11,126 nucleotides of DNA from NCBI GenBank assembly GCA_002315505.1, contig DCGX01000067.1, forward strand, positions 21,799 to 32,924, written 5' to 3'. This DNA comes from Ruminococcaceae bacterium UBA1767 (GTDB taxonomy: Bacteria > Bacillota > Clostridia > Oscillospirales > Acutalibacteraceae). Below are positions 1 through 6,158 of the stretch, in pieces (within the stretch, counting starts at the first letter, position 1; every line of letters begins with the position of its first letter). The notes below the pieces were generated by a model. That model was not told the origin of the DNA, made no database searches, and saw only the letters and a program-made list of their open reading frames with translations. Made by a program: the position numbers and the translations under genes.

Positions 1-2
1 TT

Positions 3-248
3 GAGCATATATTTGAAGAACTTGACAGAATCGAGACCGATGACGGAAAATATGTCGCACTTCTCCCTGTTTATGACGAGGCAGAAGACATATTAGACGA
101 CGATGGTGAAATCATTCTTCTTAAGGTTGAAGAAGATAAAAACGGTGACACATATCTTTGTCCGATTGAAGACGGCAAGGAGTTTGACGAGGTTCAGAAA
201 ATCTTCGAGGAAAGACTTGAAGACCTTTTCTCTGCAGAAGAGGAATAA
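3..248 (+). CDS. yrzB: DUF1292 (YrzB/UPF0473-type) protein, C-terminal part
   Basis: Open frame entering from the left edge and ending at TAA 246-248; 81 residues are visible and the true start lies upstream. The product is very acidic, with motifs typical of DUF1292: 'YVALLPVY' near the start, then 'GEIILLKVEED', 'YLCPIED' and 'FEERLEDLF' at the end. The family is a small cytoplasmic protein of unknown function, widespread in Firmicutes. In Bacillus and Clostridia it usually sits at the end of the alaS - ireB/yrzL - ruvX/yrrK - yrzB cluster, so the DNA to the left probably carries that cluster (inference from known synteny, not seen). Only the extreme N-terminus is missing, since family members are around 90-110 residues. 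The gene is followed directly by 6S RNA, whose likely -10 box overlaps this stop codon. Family assignment is firm; molecular function is unknown. Confidence 0.85.
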   Translation, partial: EHIFEELDRIETDDGKYVALLPVYDEAEDILDDDGEIILLKVEEDKNGDTYLCPIEDGKEFDEVQKIFEERLEDLFSAEEE

Positions 249-251
249 AAT
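246..251 (+). promoter_or_regulatory. Possible -10 box for 6S RNA
   Basis: TAAAAT at 246-251 overlaps the stop codon of the DUF1292 gene. It lies about 12 bases before the likely 5' end of the 6S RNA, which is the right distance for a sigma-A -10 element. No convincing -35 hexamer is seen 16-18 bases upstream, so the call rests on position and the -10 match only. A second, less well placed candidate is TACAAT at 256-261. Confidence 0.35.
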
Positions 252-262
252 TTATTACAATT

Positions 263-450
263 CCCCTGCCTTGTGCGAGAAATCATAGCTTATATTATCC
301 TAACACTTTTGTAATCGGGAACCTGTCTCCGGCTGATGTTTGCAGACCTCCTGCTTTTTAGCAGATGTTGGGAGCAGTAATTCATTCGGGAGGTGCCCAC
401 CTGCTACACATACGCAGGTTATTATACGCTGTGATCGGCTTGGCGGGGTT
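263..450 (+). ncRNA. ssrS: 6S RNA
   Basis: A roughly 188-base RNA gene between two coding regions. 6S RNA binds housekeeping RNA polymerase by mimicking an open promoter and lowers transcription in stationary phase. The fold can be drawn by eye. The closing stem is 264-270 with 442-448. A second helix is 283-289 with 428-434, continued by 291-294 with 423-426. The small 3' bubble hairpin is 399-404 (ACCTGC) with 414-419 (GCAGGT). A GU-rich helix is 304-310 with 389-395, and the terminal arm carries the apical hairpin CTGC...GCAG near 351-364. Segments such as TTATCCTAACAC, TTGGGAGCAG, GGTGCCCACCTG and TTATTATACGCTG match my recollection of clostridial 6S RNAs, and the 3' hairpin region also aligns by eye with E. 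coli 6S. The exact 5' and 3' ends are estimates from the closing stem. Confidence 0.85.
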
Positions 451-477
451 TTGGTATGTCTTAATTAAAGAATATTC

Positions 478-498
478 ACAATCCCGGGCACGGATTGT
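478..498 (+). other. Hairpin between 6S RNA and next gene
   Basis: A perfect 7-bp inverted repeat, ACAATCC (478-484) and GGATTGT (492-498), with a 7-base loop. It lies downstream of 6S RNA and immediately before the ribosome binding site of the gene starting at 515. It has no run of T after it, so it is not a standard intrinsic terminator. It may help end or process 6S RNA, or be a leader structure of the downstream mRNA. Confidence 0.4.
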
Positions 499-501
499 CT
501 T

Positions 502-510
502 AAAGGTGAT
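502..510 (+). promoter_or_regulatory. Ribosome binding site that selects a TTG start
   Basis: AAAGGTGAT at 502-510 is followed by four bases and then TTG at 515. The same GGTGAT-N4-TTG layout recurs for two other genes in this window (1271 plus strand; 2752 minus strand), which supports TTG 515 as the true start. Confidence 0.7.
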
Positions 511-514
511 ATAA

Positions 515-1204
515 TTGGTAAAAATAATCAAAGCACAGCTTCTTGACGTTTTACCGCTTGAAATCGGCTTCATTTATGCCGAAAGAACTAAGCTACCGAC
601 AGGTGAAGAAACTGTTGCGTTTTATGTATATGACCAGGACGGAGATAAAGTCCTTCCTGTTAAAATAAAAACCTATCTTGAAGCAAAATTCGGTTTACAG
701 TATAGAGAGATTGCACGCAGACTCGGAAATTATCTTGCCTGCGATGCCGCTATTCTCAAAAGTAATGCTGCTGCTACTCTTTTCAGCGACGGAAATATGA
801 ATATTTTTGATTCTGACGGCTCAATTGCTATGCAGGAAAAGCTCGTTTATCAGAATTGTCCTATCAGAAGTCTTGCCCTTGACGGTAACTGCTTCTGGTG
901 TGTTGTTCCGGACAGAAATTCCATTGTTAAGTTTTCGCCTATCGAAAAAAGAGTTATGTTCCGTATCGGCGGTGGTGCATCGGTCGCATTCAGAAGACCG
1001 ACCTCCATTTCAAAATATGATAATTTCCTTTACGTCTGCAACGAGTCAACTAATATGATTCGCAGTGTAAATCTCAATGATTATTCGGTTAAGGATTACA
1101 TAAAGACTAAAGAGCCTATCAAAAAATATTTCCGTGTCGGATTTGTTGAATATATTGTTCTTGAATCGGGAATCTATTCAATTGACCTGAGCGATAAACT
1201 GTAA
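515..1204 (+). CDS. Hypothetical propeller-like protein (229 aa)
   Basis: I do not recognise a named family. The start is TTG at 515, chosen for the strong AAAGGTGAT site four bases upstream. There is no signal peptide or membrane segment, so the protein is probably cytoplasmic. Residues 1-80 form a compact alpha/beta-looking region ending in 'REIARRLGNYLACDAA'. From about residue 85 the chain alternates short hydrophobic beta strands with turns, for example 'SLALDGNCFWCVVPDRNSIVKFS', then 'FRRPTSISKYDNFLYVCNES' and 'MIRSVNLNDYSV'. The rhythm resembles NHL or WD-type beta-propeller blades, but only three or four blades would fit. The gene lies between 6S RNA and a terminator at 1211-1235 and so is probably monocistronic. 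Its role cannot be stated; a binding or scaffold function is a guess from the fold-like pattern. Confidence 0.75.
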   Translation: MVKIIKAQLLDVLPLEIGFIYAERTKLPTGEETVAFYVYDQDGDKVLPVKIKTYLEAKFGLQYREIARRLGNYLACDAAILKSNAAATLFSDGNMNIFDSDGSIAMQEKLVYQNCPIRSLALDGNCFWCVVPDRNSIVKFSPIEKRVMFRIGGGASVAFRRPTSISKYDNFLYVCNESTNMIRSVNLNDYSVKDYIKTKEPIKKYFRVGFVEYIVLESGIYSIDLSDKL

Positions 1205-1210
1205 AAATTA

Positions 1211-1235
1211 AGCACTTCATTCCGAAGTGCTTTTT
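1211..1235 (+). terminator. Intrinsic terminator after the 515-1204 gene
   Basis: Perfect 8-bp stem AGCACTTC (1211-1218) / GAAGTGCT (1224-1231) with a 5-base loop, followed by a T run (1231-1235) and further T-rich sequence. It lies 6 bases after the stop codon. Confidence 0.9.
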
Positions 1236-1260
1236 CGTATTTTTCGGGCAAGATAATAAC

Positions 1261-1266
1261 GGTGAT
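1261..1266 (+). promoter_or_regulatory. Ribosome binding site for TTG start at 1271
   Basis: GGTGAT at 1261-1266 stands four bases before TTG 1271. The alternative GTG at 1262 lies inside this site and would leave the gene without a Shine-Dalgarno sequence. Confidence 0.7.
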
Positions 1267-1270
1267 TTTA

Positions 1271-1657
1271 TTGAAAAGTGTTAAAGAATTTATCGTTATT
1301 TTCGGTGTCGGTGCATTAATTTACAGTCTTATTGAGGTAATTACACGTGGCTATACACACTGGACTATGACACTGACAGGAGGAATAGTGTTCGTCCTTA
1401 TCTATCTTGTCAACATGAAAATAAGCTCCAACAGCCTTATTCTTCGCTGTGCTGTCGGATGTGCAATCATTACGTCGATGGAATTTATTGTCGGTTGTAT
1501 TGTTAACAGAGGTCTTCATCTGAATGTATGGGATTATTCACAGGAAAAATTCAATGTTTTAGGACAGATTTGTCCCCTGTTTTCAATTTTATGGTTTTTA
1601 CTTTGTATACCTGCAACCATGCTTGCATTCGGAATAAGAAAAAAGCTAAGAGCATAG
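1271..1657 (+). CDS. ABC_trans_CmpB-type four-helix membrane protein
   Basis: Small integral membrane protein of 128 residues counted from TTG 1271. An in-frame GTG at 1262 would add three residues, but it overlaps the GGTGAT ribosome binding site, so TTG is preferred. Four hydrophobic segments are seen at about residues 6-24, 31-49, 55-77 and 100-121, with a basic C-terminus (KKLRA). The segment 'MEFIVGCIVNRG' followed by 'VWDYSQEKFNVLGQICPLFSILW' is the signature of the family annotated as putative ABC-transporter type IV or CmpB (PF06541). That family name is historical; no transport substrate is established and no ATPase partner is encoded nearby. The 3' end overlaps the convergent lipoprotein gene by 12 bases. 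The family call is fairly secure; the function is unknown. Confidence 0.8.
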   Translation: MKSVKEFIVIFGVGALIYSLIEVITRGYTHWTMTLTGGIVFVLIYLVNMKISSNSLILRCAVGCAIITSMEFIVGCIVNRGLHLNVWDYSQEKFNVLGQICPLFSILWFLLCIPATMLAFGIRKKLRA

Positions 1658-2752
1658 CTCATCAAGATACGAATAGGAAAATACGGCATATCCGTTGTAA
1701 TTATTTGATTGCTTTAAATATTCTATCTGTTTTTTTATCTCATTTTCGCCAAACTCGGTTTCAGACTTATATAAGGCAATACCCCAAATCAATCTGACAT
1801 TTCCACTGTTTAATTCATTCCATTCATTCACAGCCTTGTCAAAAGGAAGAATAGTGTTGTCAAAGGAATAGTACACCTGAGGAATTATCCAGTCCGCATA
1901 GCCGTTTTGAGTACACCATTCCATCACATCCGCAAATTGAGAGTTGAGATTGTTATCTATATTTCCCTGCGGACTAATCGAAAATATGCAATCGGACTTT
2001 GCCGTTTTAACAGCGGAATATATTGAAGAAACAAGTGCGGAAATATTAGTCCTGCGCCATTCATCAAGAGTCAGGGTTCCAACGTTATCGGTATATTTTT
2101 TATAAAAAGTTCTGTCCGCTGATTCATCCGCTGTCGGGTAAAAATAATCGTCAATGTGAATTCCGTCAACGTCGTAATTAGCGACAATTTCCCGCACTCC
2201 GTCTGTCACGAGCTTTTGCGTTTCCAACGATGCAGGGCACATAAAAATACCTTCATCGGTTGTGATTATATTCTCACTTTTTTCTTCAATCCACTCATAG
2301 CAGGGATTGCTTTCTGCAAGCTCGAATTTCTTTGAATAATACATCACACGAAACGGATTGAGCCAGGCGTGAAGTGAAATATTTCTGCTGTGAGCTTGCT
2401 CAATACATATTTTCAATGCATCATATCCGATATTCTCGCCCTGCTTTCCCGCCAGATAATATGATGACGGAAAGATTTCCGAATTATAAAACGCATCACC
2501 AAACGGTCGTATCTGGACAAAAACAGTGTTTATATTGTACGAGGCACATTTGTCAAGCATCAAAGAGATTTTCTCGGTAAAGCGCTCTGCAGTATTCTCT
2601 TTTTCACCGAGCATTGACAGCTCATCATAATATATCCATACGGCACGAATTTCAGTATCTTCAGATTTTGTTGTTTCGGGATTGGCTTCCGGCTGACCTT
2701 CGCATCCGCACAAGGTCATTATCATTAACAGTAAACAAATTATTTTCTTCAA
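1646..2752 (-). CDS. GHL10/DUF187-type glycoside hydrolase-like lipoprotein
   Basis: A 368-residue exported protein if translation starts at TTG 2752. An ATG at 2815 would add 21 residues in front of the signal peptide and would start inside the divergent gene. TTG 2752 is preceded by GGTGAT with a 4-base spacer and gives a compact lipoprotein signal: MKK, a hydrophobic stretch, then lipobox LCGC with the acylated Cys at residue 17. After a linker rich in E, T and S, the GHL10 (PF02638) domain begins at 'IRAVWIYYDELSM' (about residue 35). It contains 'VFVQIRPFGDAFYNS', 'HAWLNPFRV' and 'VDGIHIDDYFYP' (about residues 196-206), the last holding conserved acidic residues. Members of this family include E. 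coli DigH (YddW), which acts on denuded peptidoglycan glycan strands, so a cell-wall glycan role at the outer face of the membrane is plausible. Substrate is inference. The stop overlaps the convergent gene at 1271-1657. Confidence 0.85.
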   Translation of the reverse strand: MKKIICLLLMIMTLCGCEGQPEANPETTKSEDTEIRAVWIYYDELSMLGEKENTAERFTEKISLMLDKCASYNINTVFVQIRPFGDAFYNSEIFPSSYYLAGKQGENIGYDALKICIEQAHSRNISLHAWLNPFRVMYYSKKFELAESNPCYEWIEEKSENIITTDEGIFMCPASLETQKLVTDGVREIVANYDVDGIHIDDYFYPTADESADRTFYKKYTDNVGTLTLDEWRRTNISALVSSIYSAVKTAKSDCIFSISPQGNIDNNLNSQFADVMEWCTQNGYADWIIPQVYYSFDNTILPFDKAVNEWNELNSGNVRLIWGIALYKSETEFGENEIKKQIEYLKQSNNYNGYAVFSYSYLDELCS

Positions 2753-2756
2753 TTTT

Positions 2757-2762
2757 ATCACC
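2757..2762 (-). promoter_or_regulatory. Ribosome binding site for minus-strand TTG start at 2752
   Basis: On the minus strand GGTGAT reads across 2762-2757, four bases before TTG 2752-2750. It directly abuts the AAAGGAG site (2763-2769) of the divergent plus-strand gene. It resets the lipoprotein start and yields a normal type II signal peptide. Confidence 0.7.
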
Positions 2763-2774
2763 AAAGGAGTTTTT

Positions 2775-3047
2775 ATGGAAAAATATAAATTTCTGATTAT
2801 CTGCTTTATCATCATTTCATTTATATCGGTTCTTCTAACCTGTTATGACAAAATTGCCGCAAAAAACGGTTGGTACAGAATCCCCGAGGCAGGTCTTATG
2901 TGCCTCGGACTCATCGGCGGAGCAATATCCATGTACATAATAATGCGGATAATTCATCACAAAACAAAGCACAGATTATTTATGATTGGTTTACCGATAG
3001 AAATAATACTTAATATTGTCATATTTTTTGCTGTTTTCTACAAATAA
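2775..3047 (+). CDS. DUF1294 membrane protein
   Basis: A 90-residue integral membrane protein. ATG 2775 is preceded by AAAGGAG at 2763-2769. Hydrophobic segments lie at about residues 6-22, 39-59 and 69-88. Family hallmarks of DUF1294 (PF06961) are present in order: 'CYDKIAAKNG' (residues 23-32), 'WYRIPEAGL' (33-41), 'LGLIGGA' (44-50) and 'HHKTKH' (61-66). The function of the family is not known. Full-length DUF1294 proteins are about 80-120 residues, so this gene looks complete. The start lies 22 bases from the start of the divergent lipoprotein gene, so any promoter for this gene must sit inside the lipoprotein coding sequence, and the reverse also holds. No terminator is seen before the promoter at 3052-3081, so some read-through into the downstream glycosidase operon is possible. 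Confidence 0.85.
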   Translation: MEKYKFLIICFIIISFISVLLTCYDKIAAKNGWYRIPEAGLMCLGLIGGAISMYIIMRIIHHKTKHRLFMIGLPIEIILNIVIFFAVFYK

Positions 3048-3051
3048 ACTG

Positions 3052-3081
3052 TTGTTTTTAGTTGTATGTTTATGATATAAT
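3052..3081 (+). promoter_or_regulatory. Promoter of the glycoside hydrolase operon
   Basis: A perfect -10 TATAAT (3076-3081) is preceded by TGA (3073-3075), forming an extended -10. A partial -35 TTGTTT (3052-3057) lies 18 bases upstream. Predicted transcription starts near 3088, about 23 bases before ATG 3111. The leader is too short for a riboswitch. No clear operator palindrome is seen. Confidence 0.7.
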
Positions 3082-3100
3082 ATACTATATTTAGGTAAAA

Positions 3101-3106
3101 GAGGTG
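3101..3106 (+). promoter_or_regulatory. Ribosome binding site of the 3111 gene
   Basis: GAGGTG at 3101-3106, four bases before ATG 3111, gives a well-placed start for the first gene of the operon. Confidence 0.75.
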
Positions 3107-3110
3107 TATT

Positions 3111-6100
3111 ATGCTTTACAATAAAAATTCGACCCCGGATTTATCGGACGAATTATTTAAAAATCCTACCTGCGAGTATCGTGGAACTCCGTTCTGGGCA
3201 TGGAACAACCTGCTGACGGAAGACGAACTTAAAAGACAGGTTGAAGTTTTTAAAGAAATGGGTCTTGGCGGATTTCATATGCACGTTCGCACAGGCCTTA
3301 AAAATAAATATCTTGATGACAATTATTTGAAGCTCGTAAAAGCTACCGTTGAAAAAGCAAAAAATGAAGATATGCTTGCGTGGCTTTATGACGAAGACAG
3401 ATGGCCATCCGGTGCAGCAGGCGGACTTGTTACCAAGGATATAAAATACAGAGCAAGGAATCTGTCTTTTTCCAATTATTCAAGTGATGATAAAAAGCTC
3501 CTCGCCTGTTATGACGTAATTCTCGACGAAAACGGATATCTTACTTCATACAAAAAAATAAGTACAGATACTTCTGCCCGGGGTGAGAAATGGTACGCAT
3601 ATCTTTCCGTTCATCAGCCTTCAAGCTGGTATAATGACCAGACCTATGCTGACACCTTAAACAAGGAAGCTATAGAAAAATTCATTGAAGTTACACACGA
3701 AAAATACAAGGAAGCTGTCGGTGACGAGTTCGGAAAAACAGTACCTGCTATTTTCACGGACGAGCCTCAGTTTTCAAGAAAAAGATTTCTTCTCACCAGT
3801 ATTGCAGAAGAAAATGTAAATGTTGAAATGCCGTGGACAGACAAGGTTCCTGAGCTTTTTAAAGAGCAATACAACTACGATTTGATGGATTATCTTCCTG
3901 AGCTTTTCTGGGAATTGCCGAATAGCAAGCCCTCAACTCCGAGATATCATTATCATGATTTTATTGCTGAGCTATTTGCACAATCCTTTGCTGACACTGT
4001 CGGTAAATGGTGCGGCGACAACGGTATTTCACTTACAGGTCACATGATGGAAGAGCCTACTCTTCACTCACAGACCGCCGCTCTCGGCGAGGCAATGCGT
4101 TCCTACAGGAGCTTTCAGCTTCCCGGTATTGATATGCTTTGCGATTTGCACGAATTTACAACTGCGAAGCAAGCACAATCTGCTACACATCAGTTTGGCT
4201 ACGAGGGAGTTTTATCTGAGCTTTATGGTGTTACGGGCTGGGATTGCGATTTCAGAACCTACAAGCATCAGGGTGACTGGCAAGCCGCTCTCGGTGTTAC
4301 GGTAAGAGTTCCTCACCTTTCGTGGTACGCTATGGCAGGCGGAGCAAAACGTGACTACCCGGCTTCCATCAGCTATCAGTCACCGTGGTACAAGGAATTC
4401 CCTGCCGTTGAAGACCATTTTGCAAGAGTTAACACAGCTCTTACCCGTGGCAAAGCGAATGTTAAAATCGGTGTTATCCATCCTGTTGAGAGCTTCTGGC
4501 TTCATTGGGGTCCTAACGACAAGACAGAGTGCATTCGTACCGATTTAAACGAAAGATTTTTAAATCTTACCAACTGGATTCTTGAGGGTGGAATTGATTT
4601 CGATTTTATCAGCGAATCACTTTTTCCTCAGCTTTGTGAAAGTGCCGGTGCACCGCTTAGCGTAGGCGAAATGACATATGATACCATTGTTGTACCGGGC
4701 TGCGAAACTCTTCGCTCAACAACTCTTCAAAGACTTGAAAAATTCAGAGAAGACGGTGGAAGACTTATTTTCCTGGGTAACTCTCCCGAATTATGTGATG
4801 CCGTTGAATCCGACAGAGGCATTAACCTTTATAATAAAAGTGAAAGTGTTGAATATTCACAGGCTTCCGTGCTTGATGCACTTGAAAGTGACAGACTTAT
4901 CACGATGCGATTCAGCAACGGCAAACTCACCAACAATCTTATCTATCAGTTAAGAAAAGATAACGATTGTCAATGGTTGTTTATCGCACATTCAAGATAT
5001 CCGAGAAATAAGGACGTTTCAAATCCCGATGACGTTGTTCTTACAATCAAGGGTGAATTTATTCCGACTCTTTATGATACTCAGAATGGTGAAAAATATC
5101 CGCTTGATGCTCAGTACGTCAACGGCAACACGGTTATCAGACGAACAATTCATTCATTTGATTCCGTTCTTATCAGGCTCGAAGAAGGCAGAACCGAAAA
5201 CAGCAACACAAAATTCAGTCATGTTGATTTTGAAGGCTTTAACAGAGCACCTAATCTTGTTGAATATGAATTGGATGAGGACAACGTTCTTCTGCTCGAC
5301 CAGGCGGAATACAAGCTCGATGACGGAGAATATCAGCCGAAGGAAGAAATTCTTCTTCTTGATAACATCTGCCGTGAGCAAATCGGTTTCAGACCACGTG
5401 GCGGTTCAATCGTTCAGCCGTGGGTTTACGGTGAGCAAAAGAACGAGCACACCATCACTTTGAAATTCAACTTCAATAGCGAGATTGAATACGAAGGTGC
5501 CGCTCTTGCTCTTGAGGATGCATCTGATGCCGTTATCACCTTCAACGGAGAGGCTGTTTCAAATGAAATAATCGGCAATTTTGTTGATATTTCAATATAT
5601 AAAGTTGCTTTGCCGAAAATAAAAAAAGGCAACAACGAGCTTATTATTACTATTCCGTTCGGAATTACCACAAACACAGAAAATGTGTTCATTCTCGGAA
5701 AGTTCGGTGTTAAGGTAATCGGCAGTGAAGCAGAAATTATTGAAATGCCGGAGAAAATACCTTTCGGCAACATTACGAATTACGGCTTCCCGTTCTACGG
5801 AGCATCCGTTACATACAAATTCGATGCGAAGGCTGTTGACGGTAAATTAACAGTTCACGCATCCGATTACAGAGGCGGCCTTATCTGTGTCAACATTGAC
5901 GGACAGAGAAAGGGAAATATTATTTATCCGCCTTACGAATTAACTGTAAATAATCTTACAGATGGCAAACATTCAGTTGAACTCAAGCTCTGCACTCACA
6001 GATACAACACATTCGGTCCGGTCCACATGGTTGATGTCACAGAATTGTGGCAAGGTCCGAATGCATGGAGAAGTGTGAATGATGACTGGAGCTATGAATA

Positions 6101-6146
6101 TGCTTTGAGACCTGCCGGAATTCTCAAAGCACCATTATACAAATAA
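3111..6146 (+). CDS. GH106-like glycoside hydrolase (alpha-L-rhamnosidase-type)
   Basis: A 1011-residue protein without signal peptide, so probably cytoplasmic. The N-terminal half is a TIM-barrel-like catalytic region with motifs found in GH106-type enzymes: 'PFWAWNNLLTEDEL' (residues 27-40), 'GLGGFHMHVRTGL' (51-63), 'WLYDEDRWPSGAAGG' (91-105), 'IFTDEP' (214-219), 'GHMMEEP' (310-316) and 'LSELYGVTGWD' (368-378). Glu218, Glu314/315 and Glu370 are candidate active-site acids. Residues about 430-640 look like a class I glutamine amidotransferase/beta-galactosidase-trimerisation-type fold ('TIVVPGCETL', 'GGRLIFLGN'). The last 350 residues are beta-rich and include galactose-binding-like modules ('VNIDGQRKGNIIYPPY', 'DGKHSVELKL'). 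GH106 enzymes act on alpha-L-rhamnosides, but many members of this broad family are uncharacterised, so sugar specificity is open. The downstream GH38 gene starts 12 bases after the stop, indicating translational coupling. Confidence 0.8.
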   Translation: MLYNKNSTPDLSDELFKNPTCEYRGTPFWAWNNLLTEDELKRQVEVFKEMGLGGFHMHVRTGLKNKYLDDNYLKLVKATVEKAKNEDMLAWLYDEDRWPSGAAGGLVTKDIKYRARNLSFSNYSSDDKKLLACYDVILDENGYLTSYKKISTDTSARGEKWYAYLSVHQPSSWYNDQTYADTLNKEAIEKFIEVTHEKYKEAVGDEFGKTVPAIFTDEPQFSRKRFLLTSIAEENVNVEMPWTDKVPELFKEQYNYDLMDYLPELFWELPNSKPSTPRYHYHDFIAELFAQSFADTVGKWCGDNGISLTGHMMEEPTLHSQTAALGEAMRSYRSFQLPGIDMLCDLHEFTTAKQAQSATHQFGYEGVLSELYGVTGWDCDFRTYKHQGDWQAALGVTVRVPHLSWYAMAGGAKRDYPASISYQSPWYKEFPAVEDHFARVNTALTRGKANVKIGVIHPVESFWLHWGPNDKTECIRTDLNERFLNLTNWILEGGIDFDFISESLFPQLCESAGAPLSVGEMTYDTIVVPGCETLRSTTLQRLEKFREDGGRLIFLGNSPELCDAVESDRGINLYNKSESVEYSQASVLDALESDRLITMRFSNGKLTNNLIYQLRKDNDCQWLFIAHSRYPRNKDVSNPDDVVLTIKGEFIPTLYDTQNGEKYPLDAQYVNGNTVIRRTIHSFDSVLIRLEEGRTENSNTKFSHVDFEGFNRAPNLVEYELDEDNVLLLDQAEYKLDDGEYQPKEEILLLDNICREQIGFRPRGGSIVQPWVYGEQKNEHTITLKFNFNSEIEYEGAALALEDASDAVITFNGEAVSNEIIGNFVDISIYKVALPKIKKGNNELIITIPFGITTNTENVFILGKFGVKVIGSEAEIIEMPEKIPFGNITNYGFPFYGASVTYKFDAKAVDGKLTVHASDYRGGLICVNIDGQRKGNIIYPPYELTVNNLTDGKHSVELKLCTHRYNTFGPVHMVDVTELWQGPNAWRSVNDDWSYEYALRPAGILKAPLYK

Positions 6147-6151
6147 AGGAG
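6145..6151 (+). promoter_or_regulatory. Ribosome binding site overlapping the upstream stop
   Basis: AAAGGAG at 6145-6151 shares bases with the TAA of the GH106-like gene (6144-6146) and lies seven bases before ATG 6159. This supports a single transcript and coupled translation of the two glycosidases. Confidence 0.8.
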
Positions 6152-6158
6152 AAATAAC

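Noticed and set aside
103..288. Plus-strand open frame of 61 codons overlapping the DUF1292 gene
   Set aside because: It is out of frame with the conserved acidic DUF1292 product, is unusually basic, and runs into the 6S RNA.
478..498. Hairpin as an intrinsic terminator of 6S RNA
   Set aside because: The 7-bp stem is not followed by a T run; kept only as an unassigned hairpin.
382..573. Minus-strand open frame of 63 codons
   Set aside because: It lies over the 6S RNA gene and the start of the next gene, has no ribosome binding site and its product has no protein-like pattern.
1262..1270. GTG 1262 as start of the CmpB-type gene
   Set aside because: The GTG lies inside GGTGAT, which is the natural ribosome binding site for TTG 1271.
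2753..2815. Longer N-terminus of the lipoprotein from ATG 2815
   Set aside because: It would place 21 residues before the signal peptide and overlap the divergent DUF1294 start. TTG 2752 has a good ribosome binding site and gives a normal lipoprotein signal.
3048..3110. Riboswitch or operator in the leader of the glycosidase operon
   Set aside because: The predicted leader is only about 23 bases and I see no palindrome around the promoter.
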